DNA of 14,218 nucleotides, taken from positions 1 to 14,218 of the forward strand of contig DASXYU010000100.1 in NCBI GenBank assembly GCA_036502295.1. Reading direction: 5' to 3'. Shown here piece by piece: positions 6,763 to 13,895 of the stretch (positions are counted from its first letter, which is position 1; each line of letters starts with the position of its first letter). The notes under the pieces were generated by a model. It was given only the letters and a program-made list of their open reading frames with translations. It was not told where the DNA came from and did not search any database. Source of the DNA: DASXYU01 sp036502295 (GTDB taxonomy: Bacteria > Actinomycetota > Actinomycetes > Mycobacteriales > Jatrophihabitantaceae). The translations under genes and the position numbers were made by a program.

Positions 6763-7287
6763 ATGGTGCAGCTCCGAGTGCCGCTCTCGTTCGATCCGAT
6801 CGACCGTGCCGGTCAGCTCTGGGAGAAGAACTGGCCGGAAGAGGAGCCCGAGGTCTACGCCTCGATGCGGGCCATCACGTCGATCATGCGCGCACAGCAG
6901 GTGCTGCAGCAGAAACTCGACGGGCTGCTGCGTCCATGGGGAATCAACTTCAGCCGTTTCGAGACGCTGGTGTTGCTGACACACAGCTCCACCGGCGCCC
7001 TGCCGCTCTCCGTCCTCGGCGAGCGCCTGCAGGTGCATGCGACGTCGGTGACCAATGTCGTGGACCGCCTTGAGGCAGCCGGTCTCGTGCGCCGCGAACC
7101 GAACCCGAAGGACGGTCGCGGTGTGCTGGCGACCATCACCGAGCAGGGGCGCAAGGTCACGGCGGCGGCGACGCGCGTGCTCAACGACGAGCAGTTCGGC
7201 CTGTCGTCGCTGAACATGGATCAGCAGCAGGTCATCTTCGACGTCTTCCGCAAACTGCGCATCAACGCCGGCGACTTCCTCGACTGA
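6763..7287 (+). CDS. MarR-family transcriptional regulator
   Basis: A 174-residue winged-helix regulator. N- and C-terminal helices (about 30-60 and 135-170) should form the dimer interface. The DNA-binding helices lie at about 80-108 (LPLSVLGERLQVHATSVTNVVDRLEAAG in pieces) and the wing is at 109-127 with NPKDGRGVLATIT, which contains the usual Asp/Arg pair. The N-terminal segment with RAGQLWEKNWP is common in an actinobacterial subgroup. The ligand is unknown; no cysteine is present, so direct thiol sensing is excluded. The ATG at 6763 has no Shine-Dalgarno and a TANNNT box six bases upstream. It probably represses itself and the divergent SCP2-hydrolase gene through the 16-bp palindrome. 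Similar regulators lie near the epimerase-thiolase-meaB region in Streptomyces (recalled), so acyl-CoA metabolism is a possible signal. Confidence 0.92.
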   Translation: MVQLRVPLSFDPIDRAGQLWEKNWPEEEPEVYASMRAITSIMRAQQVLQQKLDGLLRPWGINFSRFETLVLLTHSSTGALPLSVLGERLQVHATSVTNVVDRLEAAGLVRREPNPKDGRGVLATITEQGRKVTAAATRVLNDEQFGLSSLNMDQQQVIFDVFRKLRINAGDFLD

Positions 7288-7292
7288 CCCAA

Positions 7293-7352
7293 GCTCGCGC
7301 GTCCCAAACGCTCAAATTTTCGCTCAGAAATGAGCGTTTGGGACGCGCGAGC
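7293..7352. terminator. Bidirectional hairpin between marR and hrpA, 22-bp arms
   Basis: The bases 7293-7314 are exactly complementary to 7331-7352, giving a perfect 22-bp stem. Inside, TTTC (7318-7321) pairs with GAAA (7327-7330) around GCTCA. It starts five bases after the marR stop and ends two bases before the hrpA stop on the other strand, the place for a shared terminator of convergent genes. There is no T-run outside the stem. The length and perfection of the arms also suit a dispersed palindromic repeat. Confidence 0.7.
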
Positions 7353-7354
7353 GG

Positions 7355-10300
7355 TCACGGGGTGATGGCGTCGATCGCTTTGTAGAGGCGCTGCTCGCTT
7401 ACCGGTCGCGCCGCTCCGACGCTCTGCGCCCAGAGGCTCACCCGGAACTCTTCGATGAACCAGGCGATGTCGCGGACGTCCTCGCGCTGGGTACGCGCCA
7501 CGGGAAGCGACCGCACCAGATCGTCATAGGCGTTCTGCACGGCTGCGACGCGCTGCATGCGTCCACGGTCGGTCTCGATGTCGCGCGGCAGGGCTTCGAG
7601 GCGGCGCCCGGAGGCGGTGAGGTAGCGGGCGAGATCGCGCAGCCGCGCCACGCCGGTGATCGTGACGAAGCCGGCAGGCAGCAGCCGCGCGAGTTGCGCC
7701 TTCACGTCGGCGACCGCCGACTTAAGGGCATCGGTCGGACGGTCGGGAAGCAGGCGTCGCGCTTCGAGCGCGGCGGTGAGTACCTTCTCGGCCAGCGCGA
7801 GCGTCTTCTCGGTCTCGCCGATGAGGTCCATGCGGATCTCGTCGGGGGTGCGCCCTGCGAGCAGCATCGCCTCGACGGTGGCGTCCGCGCAGTCGTTGAG
7901 CAGTGCGGTGAGGTTCCCGTCCGGATTGCTGCCGAGGACGAGGCGGGCGCGCTGCGAGAGGCTGCGTTCAACGACCTTGTTCGGCGAGGGCAGCTGCGCG
8001 CGAAGTTGCTCGCGTTGTGCGCCAATCGGATCCACGGTTTCGACAGGTTCAACCACCGTGGGGAAGAGCTCGCGCTGCAGCTCGGCGAGGTCTCTACCGC
8101 GGGCGAGTTCGCGGCCGTCCTCAGTGATGGCGAAGTTCATCCGCAGGTGCGGCGGCAGCTTGTCGAGGTCGAAGGCGTCGAGCGGAACGAGGACGCCGCT
8201 GCGGTCGAAGAGCGCGCGCTGCAGCACGTCCAGGATCGGCTCGGTGGTGTCGACTGGGGGCACCTCCCGCTTGCGGAGGAGCTCAACCACCGAGGCGAGG
8301 ACGGCTCGGGCGGTGTCGGGTATCGGCACGAAAGCCCGACGTAGGTCCTTCGGCAGGGAGCGGAGCAGGGCAGTGACGAGTTCCTCGCGCATCGCCGGGA
8401 TCTGCCAGCTGAACGCCGCGAGGTCATTGCCACCGAGGCGCGTGAGGACGTCGGCCGGAACGTGCAGCGTGACGCCGTCGTCCTCTGCACCAGGCTCGAA
8501 ACGGTAGCTGATCGGGAAGGTTCCGGTTGCCGAATGCCACTGCTTCGGGAAGGCGGTGGCTGCGCTCTCGTCCTCGCCGAAACCCTTCGCGAGGAGGTCG
8601 TCGCGGCTCATGGTGAGCAAGTCCGGACTCTCGTGGCGCTGCTTCTTCCACCACGCGTCGAAGTGCCGCTGGCTGCTGACCTTGGCGGGGATCTTCGAGT
8701 CGTAGAAGGCGAAGATCGCCTCGTCGCCCACGATGAGATCGCCACGGCGTGCGCGCTCCTCCAGTGCGGCGAGTTCGCCGCGCAGTTCCTGATTCTTTGC
8801 GAAGAAGCGGTGCCGCGTCATCCCTCCCCCACCGGCTACGCCTTCGCTGGTGGGGGTACCCCCACTGCCCTCGACCAGAGCGTGCTGGATGAAGAGTTCA
8901 CGGGCGTGCGCGGGATCGATCCGTCCGTAGCCGACCGCGCGGCGGGCGACGATCGGCAGGCCGTAGAGGGTGACGCGCTCGTAGGCAACTGCGCCGCCGC
9001 GGCGGGCGTCCCACTGCGGTTCGGAGTAGGTGCGCTGCACGAGGTGCTCGGCGAGCGGCTCCAGCGTCGCCGGGTCGATGCGGGCCGCCGTCCTGCCGAA
9101 GAGGCGAGAGGTCTCGACGAGCTCGGCCGCGACGACCCAACGCGGCGGCTTGGTGCTCAACGGCGAACCCGGGGCGAGGACGAACTTGGTGTTGCGGGCG
9201 CCGGTGAAGATGCGGCTGTCTCCCCCACTGCGTGCGATTTTCGCAGTGGGAGGTGCCGCCACATCTCTTAGCCCGACGTGGCTGAGCAGACCGGAGAGCA
9301 ATGCGGCGTGGATGCGGTCGGAGCCGGCTGGCTCCTGGTTCTCGGCGATGCCGAGTTCGCGGGCGATCGAGCGGAGCTGTCCGCGCAAATCCTGCCATTC
9401 GCGCAGCCGCAGGTAGTGCAGGAACTCCTCGCGGCAGAGCCTGCGGAATCCGTTGCCGGAGAGCTCCTTGCGCTTCTCGGCGAGATAGGTCCAGAGGTTG
9501 AGCAGCGCGGTGAAGTCGGAGTCGGGGTCGGCGAAGCGGGCATGCAGTTGCCGGGCCTTCTCCTGGTGTTCTGCCGGCCGCTCGCGCGGATCGGGGATCG
9601 AGAGTGCCGCGGCGAGGATCAGCACCTCGCGGACGCAGCCCTCGCGTTCGGCCTGCAGGATCATCCGCCCGATCCGGGGGTCGACGGGGAGCCGGGCCAG
9701 CCGTTTACCCAGCGGGGAGATCGCCGCCTCCGAGTCCATGGCTCCCAGTTCTTCGAGGAGCAGGACGCCGTCGCGCACCGCACGACGGTCGGGCGGGTCG
9801 AGGAATCCGAAGTCATCGACGCTGCCGAGCTTGAGGTTCGCCATTTGCAGCAGGACGGAGGCGAGGTTCGTCCTCAGGATCTCCGGATCGGTGAAGCGAG
9901 GACGGGCCTCGAAGTCGGCCTGCGCATAGAGCCGGATGCAGATGCCGTCACTGGTACGTCCCGATCGGCCGCTGCGCTGGTTCGCGCTCGCCTGCGAGAT
10001 CGGTTCGATCGGCAGGCGCTGCACCTTCGTCCTGCGGTTGTAGCGCGAGATGCGCGCGGTGCCGGGGTCGATGACGTACTTGATGCCCGGCACGGTGAGT
10101 GAGGTCTCCGCGACGTTCGTCGCCAGGACGATGCGCCGCTTCGAATGCTCCTGGAAGACGCGCTGCTGCTCGGCGGTGGAGAGGCGGGCGTAGAGCGGGA
10201 GCACTTCGGTGTCGTAGAGCTTGAGACCGTTGAGGGCCTCGGCGGTGTCGCGGATCTCCCGTTCGCCCGAGAGGAAGATGAGGATGTCTCCCTTGACGGG

Positions 10301-10984
10301 CTCCTGATCGAGTTCGCGCACTGCGGCGAGGATGCCTTCGATCTCGTCCCGTTGCTCACTGAGGATGACGCCGTCCTCGTCTTCGATCTCCTCCTCGAGC
10401 GGGCGGTAACGGATCTCGACGGGGTAGGTGCGCCCGGAGACCTCGATGACCGGCACTGCCACACCGAGCGCGGCCGAGTAGTAGTCCGCGAAGCGCTGCG
10501 GGTCGATCGTCGCCGACGTGATGATGAGTTTGAGGTCGCGGCGCCGGGGCAGCAGTTCGCGCAGGTAGCCGAGCAGGAAGTCGACATTGAGGCTGCGCTC
10601 GTGTGCCTCGTCGAGGATAAGGGTGTCGTAGCGGCGCAGGTTGCGGTCGCGGGTGATCTCGTTGAGCAGGATGCCGTCGGTCATCAACCGGATGCGGGTC
10701 TGCTTGCTCACCTGATCGGTGAAGCGCACCGAGAATCCGACCAGGTCGCCAAGCGGAACCTGCAGTTCGTCCGCGATGCGCTGGGCGACCGTGCGGGCGG
10801 CGAGGCGCCGGGGCTGGGTGTGGCCGATTATTCGCCGGCCGAGGTCGAGGCAGATCTTCGGCAGCTGCGTGGTCTTGCCGGAGCCGGTCTCGCCGGCGAC
10901 CACGATCACCTGGTGGTCGCGGATCGCGGCCGAGATCTCGTCCTTGCGTGCGGAGACCGGCAGGTCGGGATAGCTGATCTCCAC
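7355..10984 (-). CDS. hrpA: ATP-dependent RNA helicase HrpA (DEAH/RHA family)
   Basis: A 1209-residue DEAH-box helicase acting on RNA in the cytoplasm. Motif I GETGSGKT is at 31-38, motif II DEAH at 125-128, motif III SAT at 157-159 and motif VI QRSGRSGR at 336-343. HA2 and OB-fold regions follow to about 640, then the HrpA-specific C-terminal domain to the end, where FIEEFRVSLWAQ is conserved. E. coli HrpA has about 1300 residues. Compared from memory, this copy has two low-complexity inserts (about 575-590 and 706-721), and around 970-995 a block of some 60 residues containing the usual WxFGxLP and PALVD motifs is replaced by a short stretch. All three sites coincide with palindromic DNA. 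The frame is intact. The GTG at 10984 lacks a Shine-Dalgarno; TAGTCT lies six bases upstream. The upstream phosphatase gene ends 49 bp away. Confidence 0.94.
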   Translation of the reverse strand: MEISYPDLPVSARKDEISAAIRDHQVIVVAGETGSGKTTQLPKICLDLGRRIIGHTQPRRLAARTVAQRIADELQVPLGDLVGFSVRFTDQVSKQTRIRLMTDGILLNEITRDRNLRRYDTLILDEAHERSLNVDFLLGYLRELLPRRRDLKLIITSATIDPQRFADYYSAALGVAVPVIEVSGRTYPVEIRYRPLEEEIEDEDGVILSEQRDEIEGILAAVRELDQEPVKGDILIFLSGEREIRDTAEALNGLKLYDTEVLPLYARLSTAEQQRVFQEHSKRRIVLATNVAETSLTVPGIKYVIDPGTARISRYNRRTKVQRLPIEPISQASANQRSGRSGRTSDGICIRLYAQADFEARPRFTDPEILRTNLASVLLQMANLKLGSVDDFGFLDPPDRRAVRDGVLLLEELGAMDSEAAISPLGKRLARLPVDPRIGRMILQAEREGCVREVLILAAALSIPDPRERPAEHQEKARQLHARFADPDSDFTALLNLWTYLAEKRKELSGNGFRRLCREEFLHYLRLREWQDLRGQLRSIARELGIAENQEPAGSDRIHAALLSGLLSHVGLRDVAAPPTAKIARSGGDSRIFTGARNTKFVLAPGSPLSTKPPRWVVAAELVETSRLFGRTAARIDPATLEPLAEHLVQRTYSEPQWDARRGGAVAYERVTLYGLPIVARRAVGYGRIDPAHARELFIQHALVEGSGGTPTSEGVAGGGGMTRHRFFAKNQELRGELAALEERARRGDLIVGDEAIFAFYDSKIPAKVSSQRHFDAWWKKQRHESPDLLTMSRDDLLAKGFGEDESAATAFPKQWHSATGTFPISYRFEPGAEDDGVTLHVPADVLTRLGGNDLAAFSWQIPAMREELVTALLRSLPKDLRRAFVPIPDTARAVLASVVELLRKREVPPVDTTEPILDVLQRALFDRSGVLVPLDAFDLDKLPPHLRMNFAITEDGRELARGRDLAELQRELFPTVVEPVETVDPIGAQREQLRAQLPSPNKVVERSLSQRARLVLGSNPDGNLTALLNDCADATVEAMLLAGRTPDEIRMDLIGETEKTLALAEKVLTAALEARRLLPDRPTDALKSAVADVKAQLARLLPAGFVTITGVARLRDLARYLTASGRRLEALPRDIETDRGRMQRVAAVQNAYDDLVRSLPVARTQREDVRDIAWFIEEFRVSLWAQSVGAARPVSEQRLYKAIDAITP
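8032..8061 (-). repeat. Dispersed-type palindromic element inside hrpA (residues 975-985)
   Basis: On the hrpA strand the core reads GGTTGAACCTGTCGAAACC, one base from GGTTGAGCCTGTCGAAACC, a sequence I recall as a common interspersed repeat in actinobacterial genomes. It is flanked by CCACGGT (8032-8038) and ACCGTGG (8055-8061), which form a 7-bp stem. It encodes VVEPVETV in frame, at the point where a conserved C-terminal block of the helicase is missing. Confidence 0.65.
8822..8870. repeat. Palindromic element inside hrpA (residues 706-721)
   Basis: CCCCCACC (8826-8833) pairs with GGTGGGGG (8849-8856), extended to 11 bp with one G-T pair. GTGGGGGTACCCCCAC (8850-8865) is a perfect 16-bp palindrome. 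The alternate pairings resemble short interspersed elements of Streptomyces and relatives (CTCCCCCA...TGGGGGTACCCCCA; recalled). It encodes a Gly/Thr/Ser-rich insert between HALVEG and TRHRFF, where E. coli HrpA has only a few residues. Confidence 0.65.
9220..9260. repeat. Second palindromic element inside hrpA (residues 575-588)
   Basis: CCCACTGCG (9224-9232) pairs exactly with CGCAGTGGG (9242-9250) around a 9-nt loop, within the frame CTCCCCCA...TGGGAGGTGCC. This is the same architecture as the element at 8822-8870 with a different stem. It encodes VAAPPTAKIARSGG, an insert between SHVGLRD and the conserved FTGARNTKF. Confidence 0.65.
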
Positions 10985-10990
10985 ACGCCA

Positions 10991-10996
10991 AGACTA
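10991..10996 (-). promoter_or_regulatory. Putative -10 box of hrpA
   Basis: TAGTCT on the minus strand fits TANNNT and lies six bases before the GTG at 10984, the same spacing as at marR. It implies hrpA has its own leaderless promoter in the 49-bp gap after the phosphatase gene. No clear -35 was found. Confidence 0.4.
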
Positions 10997-11033
10997 ATGA
11001 CCGTCCGCGGGCGGAACGGTGCCAGCGGCGAGG

Positions 11034-12677
11034 CTAGCGGCGACCGTCGGAGCGGCGGCGCTGCAGGGTGAACTGCTCGAAGACCGAGAGTTCGCCCCTG
11101 GGCTTGTTCACGTTGTAGTACGTGACCAGGAGGCGCGTGATGTCGCCGGGAAAACGTCCGGGGTCGACCGCGAATTCGGCGAAGCCGTAGGGGTGTTCCA
11201 CGTCCCGGACCGCACTCCAGATCGCTGCCTCGTTGACGTACGTCGCTGCCCGTCGTCCTGTCGGGGTCGTGCGCGAGTCGGCGACATCGACGATCACCTT
11301 GCCGTGGAAGTGGCCGTCACCGTCGAAGTCGTCGGTGAAGAACGCCTGGTTCGTCGTCCCCGAGACGCCGCCACCGCCGAGCACCATGTGGACGGTGCCG
11401 TGTGCGCTGTCGATGATGTCGGTGGTCTGTGAGGACGGTTTCGGGGTCAGCGCTTCGGAGCCGGCCACGACGCCGCGGACGGCCAGTGATCGCTCGTAGT
11501 CGTGTTCATGGCCGCAGAGGACGAGATCCACCGAGTACTTATCGAAGAGCGGTCCGTACTTCTGACGCAGCCCGAGGTCGGCACCGTTGGCGTCCGAGGA
11601 ACTGATCATCACCTGGTGCATCGCGACGACGATCCAGTCGACCTCGTTCGAGGAGCGCGCCGCGGCGAGTTGCTGCTTCAGCCACGCGAGTTGACGGCCG
11701 CCCGAGTAGCCGCTGACGTAGTTGTCGCCACCGTCCTGCAAGCAGTTGTCGTCGTTCTGCAGGGCGATCACTCGCACGGAGCCGACGGTGAAGGCGTACC
11801 AAAGCCCGGCGAACTCCGGCTCGTTCTCGGTGGAGGGCAGCTCGAAGTAGGTCTGATAGGCGCTGAAGCCGAGCGCCCCATTGCCCGACTCGATCTCGTG
11901 GTTCCCGGCGGCGGGCATCCATGGGCGGAAACGCGCTGAGCGTGAGTTGTTCGACAGGAATTCGTTCCAGGTGCGTACACGGTCGACGTCGAGGTTCGCG
12001 TAGCAGAGGTCGCCGTTGAGCAGGTGGAACAGCGGGGCCACCTTCTCGATGCCGACGACCACATCGCCGGCCGCGGCGGTGGTGTTCGCATTGAGCAGCG
12101 GTGCTCCGGCCGCGTCCCAGGTGACCTGCGGAACCGATTGGTCACCGAAGCTGGTGAAGGTGAAGGGAAAGCGGCCTCGCGCAGCGGTGTGGAAGGTGCC
12201 CGCGTCGGGGGTGGCACCGTCGTGCTGGGCGGCATAGAGGTAGTCGGTGTCGGGGCTGAGTTTCTGCAGCAGCGCGTGGTGTGCCCAGACCGTCCTGCCG
12301 GAGGCGCCGTCGGCGTAGGTGCGGGTCTGCGCGTCGACCTGGCGCCCGAACCCGCCGCCGAGCGTGCCGTAGACGACGCGAGGACGGTGCACGGCGGCGT
12401 CCGTGATCCACGACACGACCATCTGGCCGGTGGGATCGCCGCCGAAGGTGAGATGCAGTCCTTGCACCGGCGTTGTGCTCGATCCGGAGCGCAAGCCTTG
12501 CAGCGCCTCCGGAAGCACCGCGCTCGGGCGTGAACTCGTGGCGCCCGCCGGTGCGGCATTGAAGAGGGGACCGGCGGCCGCGCCGGCTGCGGTCACTCCG
12601 AACAGGCCGAGTGCCGACCGGCGGGAGATGCGGCCGTCGCTGTCGGACGCGCTGTCGTGAGAGCTGTCTTGGGACAC
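11034..12677 (-). CDS. Tat-exported purple acid phosphatase-like metallophosphoesterase
   Basis: A 547-residue secreted phosphoesterase. The N-terminus carries a twin-arginine signal (SRRSALGLFGV, Arg19-Arg20) followed by an Ala/Gly-rich hydrophobic stretch and a likely cleavage site near PAGATSS. A beta-sandwich domain typical of purple acid phosphatases follows (about 70-165). The catalytic domain has the dimetal motifs GDQ (Asp179), GDLCYAN (Asp223, Tyr226), GNHE (Asn259), MHQ (His354) and GHEHDYER (His390, His392); Tyr226 is the ligand that marks purple acid phosphatases. It should hydrolyse phosphomonoesters outside the membrane. I chose GTG 12677 over an in-frame TTG 54 bases upstream because GAAGGAG sits five bases before it. 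No clear PhoP box was recognised upstream. It lies divergent from the thioredoxin gene. Confidence 0.92.
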   Translation of the reverse strand: MSQDSSHDSASDSDGRISRRSALGLFGVTAAGAAAGPLFNAAPAGATSSRPSAVLPEALQGLRSGSSTTPVQGLHLTFGGDPTGQMVVSWITDAAVHRPRVVYGTLGGGFGRQVDAQTRTYADGASGRTVWAHHALLQKLSPDTDYLYAAQHDGATPDAGTFHTAARGRFPFTFTSFGDQSVPQVTWDAAGAPLLNANTTAAAGDVVVGIEKVAPLFHLLNGDLCYANLDVDRVRTWNEFLSNNSRSARFRPWMPAAGNHEIESGNGALGFSAYQTYFELPSTENEPEFAGLWYAFTVGSVRVIALQNDDNCLQDGGDNYVSGYSGGRQLAWLKQQLAAARSSNEVDWIVVAMHQVMISSSDANGADLGLRQKYGPLFDKYSVDLVLCGHEHDYERSLAVRGVVAGSEALTPKPSSQTTDIIDSAHGTVHMVLGGGGVSGTTNQAFFTDDFDGDGHFHGKVIVDVADSRTTPTGRRAATYVNEAAIWSAVRDVEHPYGFAEFAVDPGRFPGDITRLLVTYYNVNKPRGELSVFEQFTLQRRRSDGRR

Positions 12678-12682
12678 AGTGG

Positions 12683-12689
12683 CTCCTTC
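12683..12689 (-). promoter_or_regulatory. Ribosome binding site fixing the phosphatase start
   Basis: GAAGGAG on the minus strand, five bases before the GTG at 12677. It rules against the longer TTG-started frame, whose extra N-terminal residues would also put a non-signal-like stretch before the Tat motif. Confidence 0.75.
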
Positions 12690-12822
12690 GTGGGATCGGT
12701 TGGCCGGTGCCTTCCCAATCCAAGGAACCAAAACTGGTCATTAAGGCGTTATCTTCCTGAACAGGACATTGCCGTCAGTGCCGGTCCTGCCCACCGCCAC
12801 CACCGCCACAGCTATTGGCCGA

Positions 12823-12895
12823 CGTCGAGTGGTCACCTATGGCGTCGAGTGGTCAGCGATAACTGACCACTCGACCACCTAAGTGACCACTCAAC
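12823..12895. repeat. Four-copy array, two direct and two inverted, 20-bp period
   Basis: CGTCGAGTGGTCA occurs at 12823-12835 and 12843-12855, exactly 20 bp apart. The inverse TGACCACTCGAC occurs at 12864-12875, and TGACCACTCAAC (one mismatch) at 12884-12895, again 20 bp apart. The inner pair forms a perfect 12-bp stem with an 8-nt spacer. The array ends 25 bp before the thioredoxin start codon. Confidence 0.85.
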
Positions 12896-12920
12896 GGGTT
12901 GCATCTGGAAAACTCGAAGC

Positions 12921-13877
12921 ATGCGACCTGGTGGTAGTGCAGGCGGGCGGCGTCCGACGCCCCCCAGCCCGGCTCTGACAACGGCGATGGCGGGGGCGGT
13001 TGACCTTGCCGCGGTGAAGGCACGCGCCGACGCCCAAGCCCGCGCCGAACGGGCGCCCGGCCCCGCACCGAGCCAGACCGTGCAGCAGATCACCGAGGCG
13101 AACTTCCAGGCCGAGGTGCTGGACCGCTCCTTCCAGGTGCCCGTCCTCGTCGTCTTCTACTCGCCGCGGTCACAGGCCAGCTCGACGCTCATCGCCGACC
13201 TGACGCCGCTGATCCAGCAGCAGGACGGCGCTCTCGTCCTCGCCGTCCTCGACGCCGAAACCGAAGCGCGTATCGCGCAGGCGATGCAGGTCCAGGGCGT
13301 GCCCACGGTGATGGCGGTGATCGGCGGGCAACTCGTCCCCGGCTTCGAGGGTGCGCTGCCGGCCGAGCAACTGGAGCAGTTCGTCGACGCCGTGCTGCAG
13401 GCGGGCGCGCAGGCCGGGCTCACCGGACCGAATGCGCCAGCCGAGATCGGTGAGGACGGACTACCGCAGGCGCCGGTGGATCCGCGTTTCGACGCCGCCG
13501 AGGAGGCGCTCGCCGACGGAGACCTCGCGCTCGCCGAGCAGCGCTTCCAGGCGATCCTCGATGTCGAGCCGGCGAATGCCGACGCCAAGACGGCCTTGCT
13601 GCACGTGAAGCTCACCCGGCGCATCGCGGAGACCGAGGCTTCGGAGACCGAGGCACCGGCGGACGATCTCGGCTCCAGCCTGCACGCCGCGGACGTCGCC
13701 TACAGCGAAGGTGATGCGGATTCAGCGCTGCGCACGCTGCTCGACCTGCTCGCGCGCGTGACCGGTGAGGACAAGGACGTGGTCCGCGAGCGGCTGCTGG
13801 AATTCTTCGAGTTGCTCGGCCCGGAGGACGAACGGCTTCCGGCAGCCCGCCGCGAGATGGCTCGCGCCCTGTTCTGA
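12921..13877 (+). CDS. Thioredoxin-fold/TPR protein without catalytic cysteines (YbbN/CnoX-like)
   Basis: A 318-residue protein. A low-complexity N-terminus (1-50) precedes a thioredoxin fold (about 55-160) and a helical tetratricopeptide-type region (about 187-314). The active-site loop, normally WCGPC, reads SPRSQAS at 81-87. The protein has no cysteine at all, so it cannot be a thiol oxidoreductase; the cis-proline motif GVPTV (Pro128) is kept. Family members such as E. coli YbbN act as chaperone-like holdases or protein-interaction factors. M. tuberculosis has a related gene just after fadA4 (recalled). The ATG at 12921 is only weakly supported by a ribosome site; ATG at 12987 (Met23) is a possible later start. 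An aminotransferase gene follows after 18 bp, probably in one operon. Confidence 0.88.
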   Translation: MRPGGSAGGRRPTPPSPALTTAMAGAVDLAAVKARADAQARAERAPGPAPSQTVQQITEANFQAEVLDRSFQVPVLVVFYSPRSQASSTLIADLTPLIQQQDGALVLAVLDAETEARIAQAMQVQGVPTVMAVIGGQLVPGFEGALPAEQLEQFVDAVLQAGAQAGLTGPNAPAEIGEDGLPQAPVDPRFDAAEEALADGDLALAEQRFQAILDVEPANADAKTALLHVKLTRRIAETEASETEAPADDLGSSLHAADVAYSEGDADSALRTLLDLLARVTGEDKDVVRERLLEFFELLGPEDERLPAARREMARALF

Positions 13878-13884
13878 TCGACTC

Positions 13885-13890
13885 GGAGGA
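13885..13890 (+). promoter_or_regulatory. Ribosome binding site of the aminotransferase gene
   Basis: GGAGGA, five bases before the GTG at 13896, sets the start of the partial gene at the right edge and lies in the 18-bp gap after the thioredoxin-TPR stop. Confidence 0.75.
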
Positions 13891-13895
13891 TTTCA

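Larger units (their letters stand above)
12678..12920. other. Divergent intergenic region, phosphatase / thioredoxin-TPR
   Basis: A 243-bp gap with the ribosome site of the phosphatase at one end and a four-copy repeat array (12823-12895) near the other. A short CCACCGCCACCACCGCCAC run lies at about 12791-12809. No coding frame or RNA gene is supported. Confidence 0.5.

Noticed and set aside
7355..10984. HrpA as part of a defence system
   Set aside because: The neighbours are metabolic or housekeeping genes with no nuclease, methylase or phage gene, and the protein matches the housekeeping HrpA layout.
7355..10984. hrpA as a pseudogene because of inserts and a missing block
   Set aside because: The frame is uninterrupted over 1209 codons, all helicase motifs are intact, and the C-terminal end is conserved, so it is likely still expressed.
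12678..12731. TTG-initiated longer form of the phosphatase
   Set aside because: No ribosome site precedes the TTG, whereas GAAGGAG lies five bases before the GTG at 12677 and gives a normal Tat signal.
12823..12895. CRISPR array
   Set aside because: Units are 12-13 bp with about 7-8 bp between, two of the four are inverted, and no cas gene is near.
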